Assembly: GCA_022767125.1 (NCBI GenBank)
Contig: JALEPZ010000040.1
Span: forward strand, 1 to 43,106
Reading direction: 5' to 3'
Origin: Phocaeicola plebeius
GTDB taxonomy: Bacteria; Bacteroidota; Bacteroidia; Bacteroidales; Bacteroidaceae
DNA length: 43,106 nucleotides
Position numbers and translations under genes: made by a program. Shown here piece by piece: positions 42,913 through 43,106 of this stretch. Below the pieces are notes generated by a model. It made no database searches. It was not told where the DNA came from and saw nothing but the letters and a program-made list of their open reading frames with translations. Position 1 is the first letter of the stretch, and each line of letters starts with the position of its first letter.

Positions 42913-42946
42913 GAACCGTGCGTGAAAGTCTCCCCTCACACGGCTC
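42913..42946 (-). ncRNA. Group II intron domain V
   Basis: 34 bases, the canonical length: GAGCCGTGTG opens and CGCACGGTTC closes the stem, with the internal bulge region and GGGAGAC-type tip between. Domain V carries the catalytic metal-binding triad of the ribozyme. Confidence 0.85.
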
Positions 42947-42953
42947 TTCACAC

Positions 42954-43106
42954 TCAACTCTTTGTGCATTGACATAACCTTGGGGTCTGACCTCTCTGCC
43001 AATGATAGAATAGACTGCGGTCTTTGCTCGCTATCTCTTGCAGCCAAATGAAAGCCTTGACAATGGGCTTGCGATGGAAACGCTTGTATTTCCTGCGTAT
43101 CCAATA
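42954..43106 (-). CDS. Group II intron reverse transcriptase/maturase, C-terminal 50 residues (5' truncated by window)
   Basis: The minus-strand frame open at 43106 reads YWIRRKYKRFHRKPIVKAF and then WLQEIASKDRSLFYHWQRG before TGA at 42954. This matches the end of intron-encoded proteins, where a W.RRKYKR block and a final LF.HWQ motif follow the maturase domain. The stop lies 8 bases before domain V, the normal arrangement. Reverse transcription and intron mobility depend on upstream parts outside the window, so activity cannot be judged. Confidence 0.88.
   Translation of the reverse strand, partial: YWIRRKYKRFHRKPIVKAFIWLQEIASKDRSLFYHWQRGQTPRLCQCTKS

Larger units (their letters stand above)
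42873..43106 (-). mobile_element. Group II intron, 3' part (continues beyond the window)
   Basis: On the minus strand the window's right end reads into the last codons of a reverse transcriptase, then a 34-base domain V, then a domain VI-like hairpin with GAGGG/CCCTC stem and ends CTCTACTCGAC at 42873. The terminal AC fits the AY end of group II introns. The 3' exon begins at 42872, about 94 bases after the SNF2 stop. The 5' end lies outside the window. Subclass not assigned. Confidence 0.85.

Noticed and set aside
42511-43104. 197-codon minus-strand frame at the right end
   Set aside because: It passes through domains V and VI and then antisense through the SNF2 tail; the true maturase frame is a different one that stops at 42954.

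Overview
The window comes from a Bacteroidota genome, almost certainly order Bacteroidales. The evidence is a SusC/SusD outer-membrane pair, a second SusD-like/DUF1735 fragment, the TamB/TamL pair, DUF3256 and BT_3928-type proteins, and repeated promoters of the form TTTG-N19/20-TAnnTTTG, the primary sigma consensus of this phylum. The sequence looks roughly balanced in GC (impression, not computed), above typical Bacteroides, so I do not name a genus.

Layout. 1-835: tail of a glycan-uptake locus (SusD-like C-terminus plus DUF1735 lipoprotein), followed by palindromic repeats. 1208-9873 (minus): envelope block tamB-tamL-S41 protease. 10056-12216: menA (menaquinone) divergent from an ADP-ribosylglycohydrolase. 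12321-17049 (minus): a SusC/SusD pair with no enzymes or regulator beside it, followed by a second REP-like palindrome and a TauE/SafE permease. 18377-23935 (plus): housekeeping run of DUF3256, M23/LysM peptidase, DUF1599, DoxX-like BT_3928 protein, tpiA, SPOR protein and folE. 23939-31785 (minus): dnaG, mdh, bifunctional proline dehydrogenase/P5C dehydrogenase, a possible 42-residue peptide and a QueD-like protein with a zinc ribbon. 32040-32966 (plus): oxyR with both redox cysteines at 199 and 208.

The right third, 32971-42778, is the most unusual part. A five-gene minus-strand run encodes a GrpE-like exchange factor, a short Hsp70, a single-span membrane protein, a polytopic membrane protein, and a GH43-CBM6 enzyme interrupted at a seven-G tract. 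Divergent from it, across a 485-base control region, is a SWIM/SNF2 helicase with a repetitive acidic tail. I propose this as a candidate undescribed membrane-linked chaperone/SNF2 module. No J-protein is visible in it. Downstream of the helicase the window ends inside a group II intron on the minus strand, of which domains V and VI and the last 50 codons of the reverse transcriptase are visible.

How the genes relate: tamB, tamL and the protease serve the outer membrane and periplasm; the SusC/SusD proteins import glycans; menA, mdh, putA and tpiA support anaerobic energy and carbon metabolism; folE and the QueD-like protein work on pterins; oxyR senses peroxide. No tRNA, rRNA or CRISPR array was seen.
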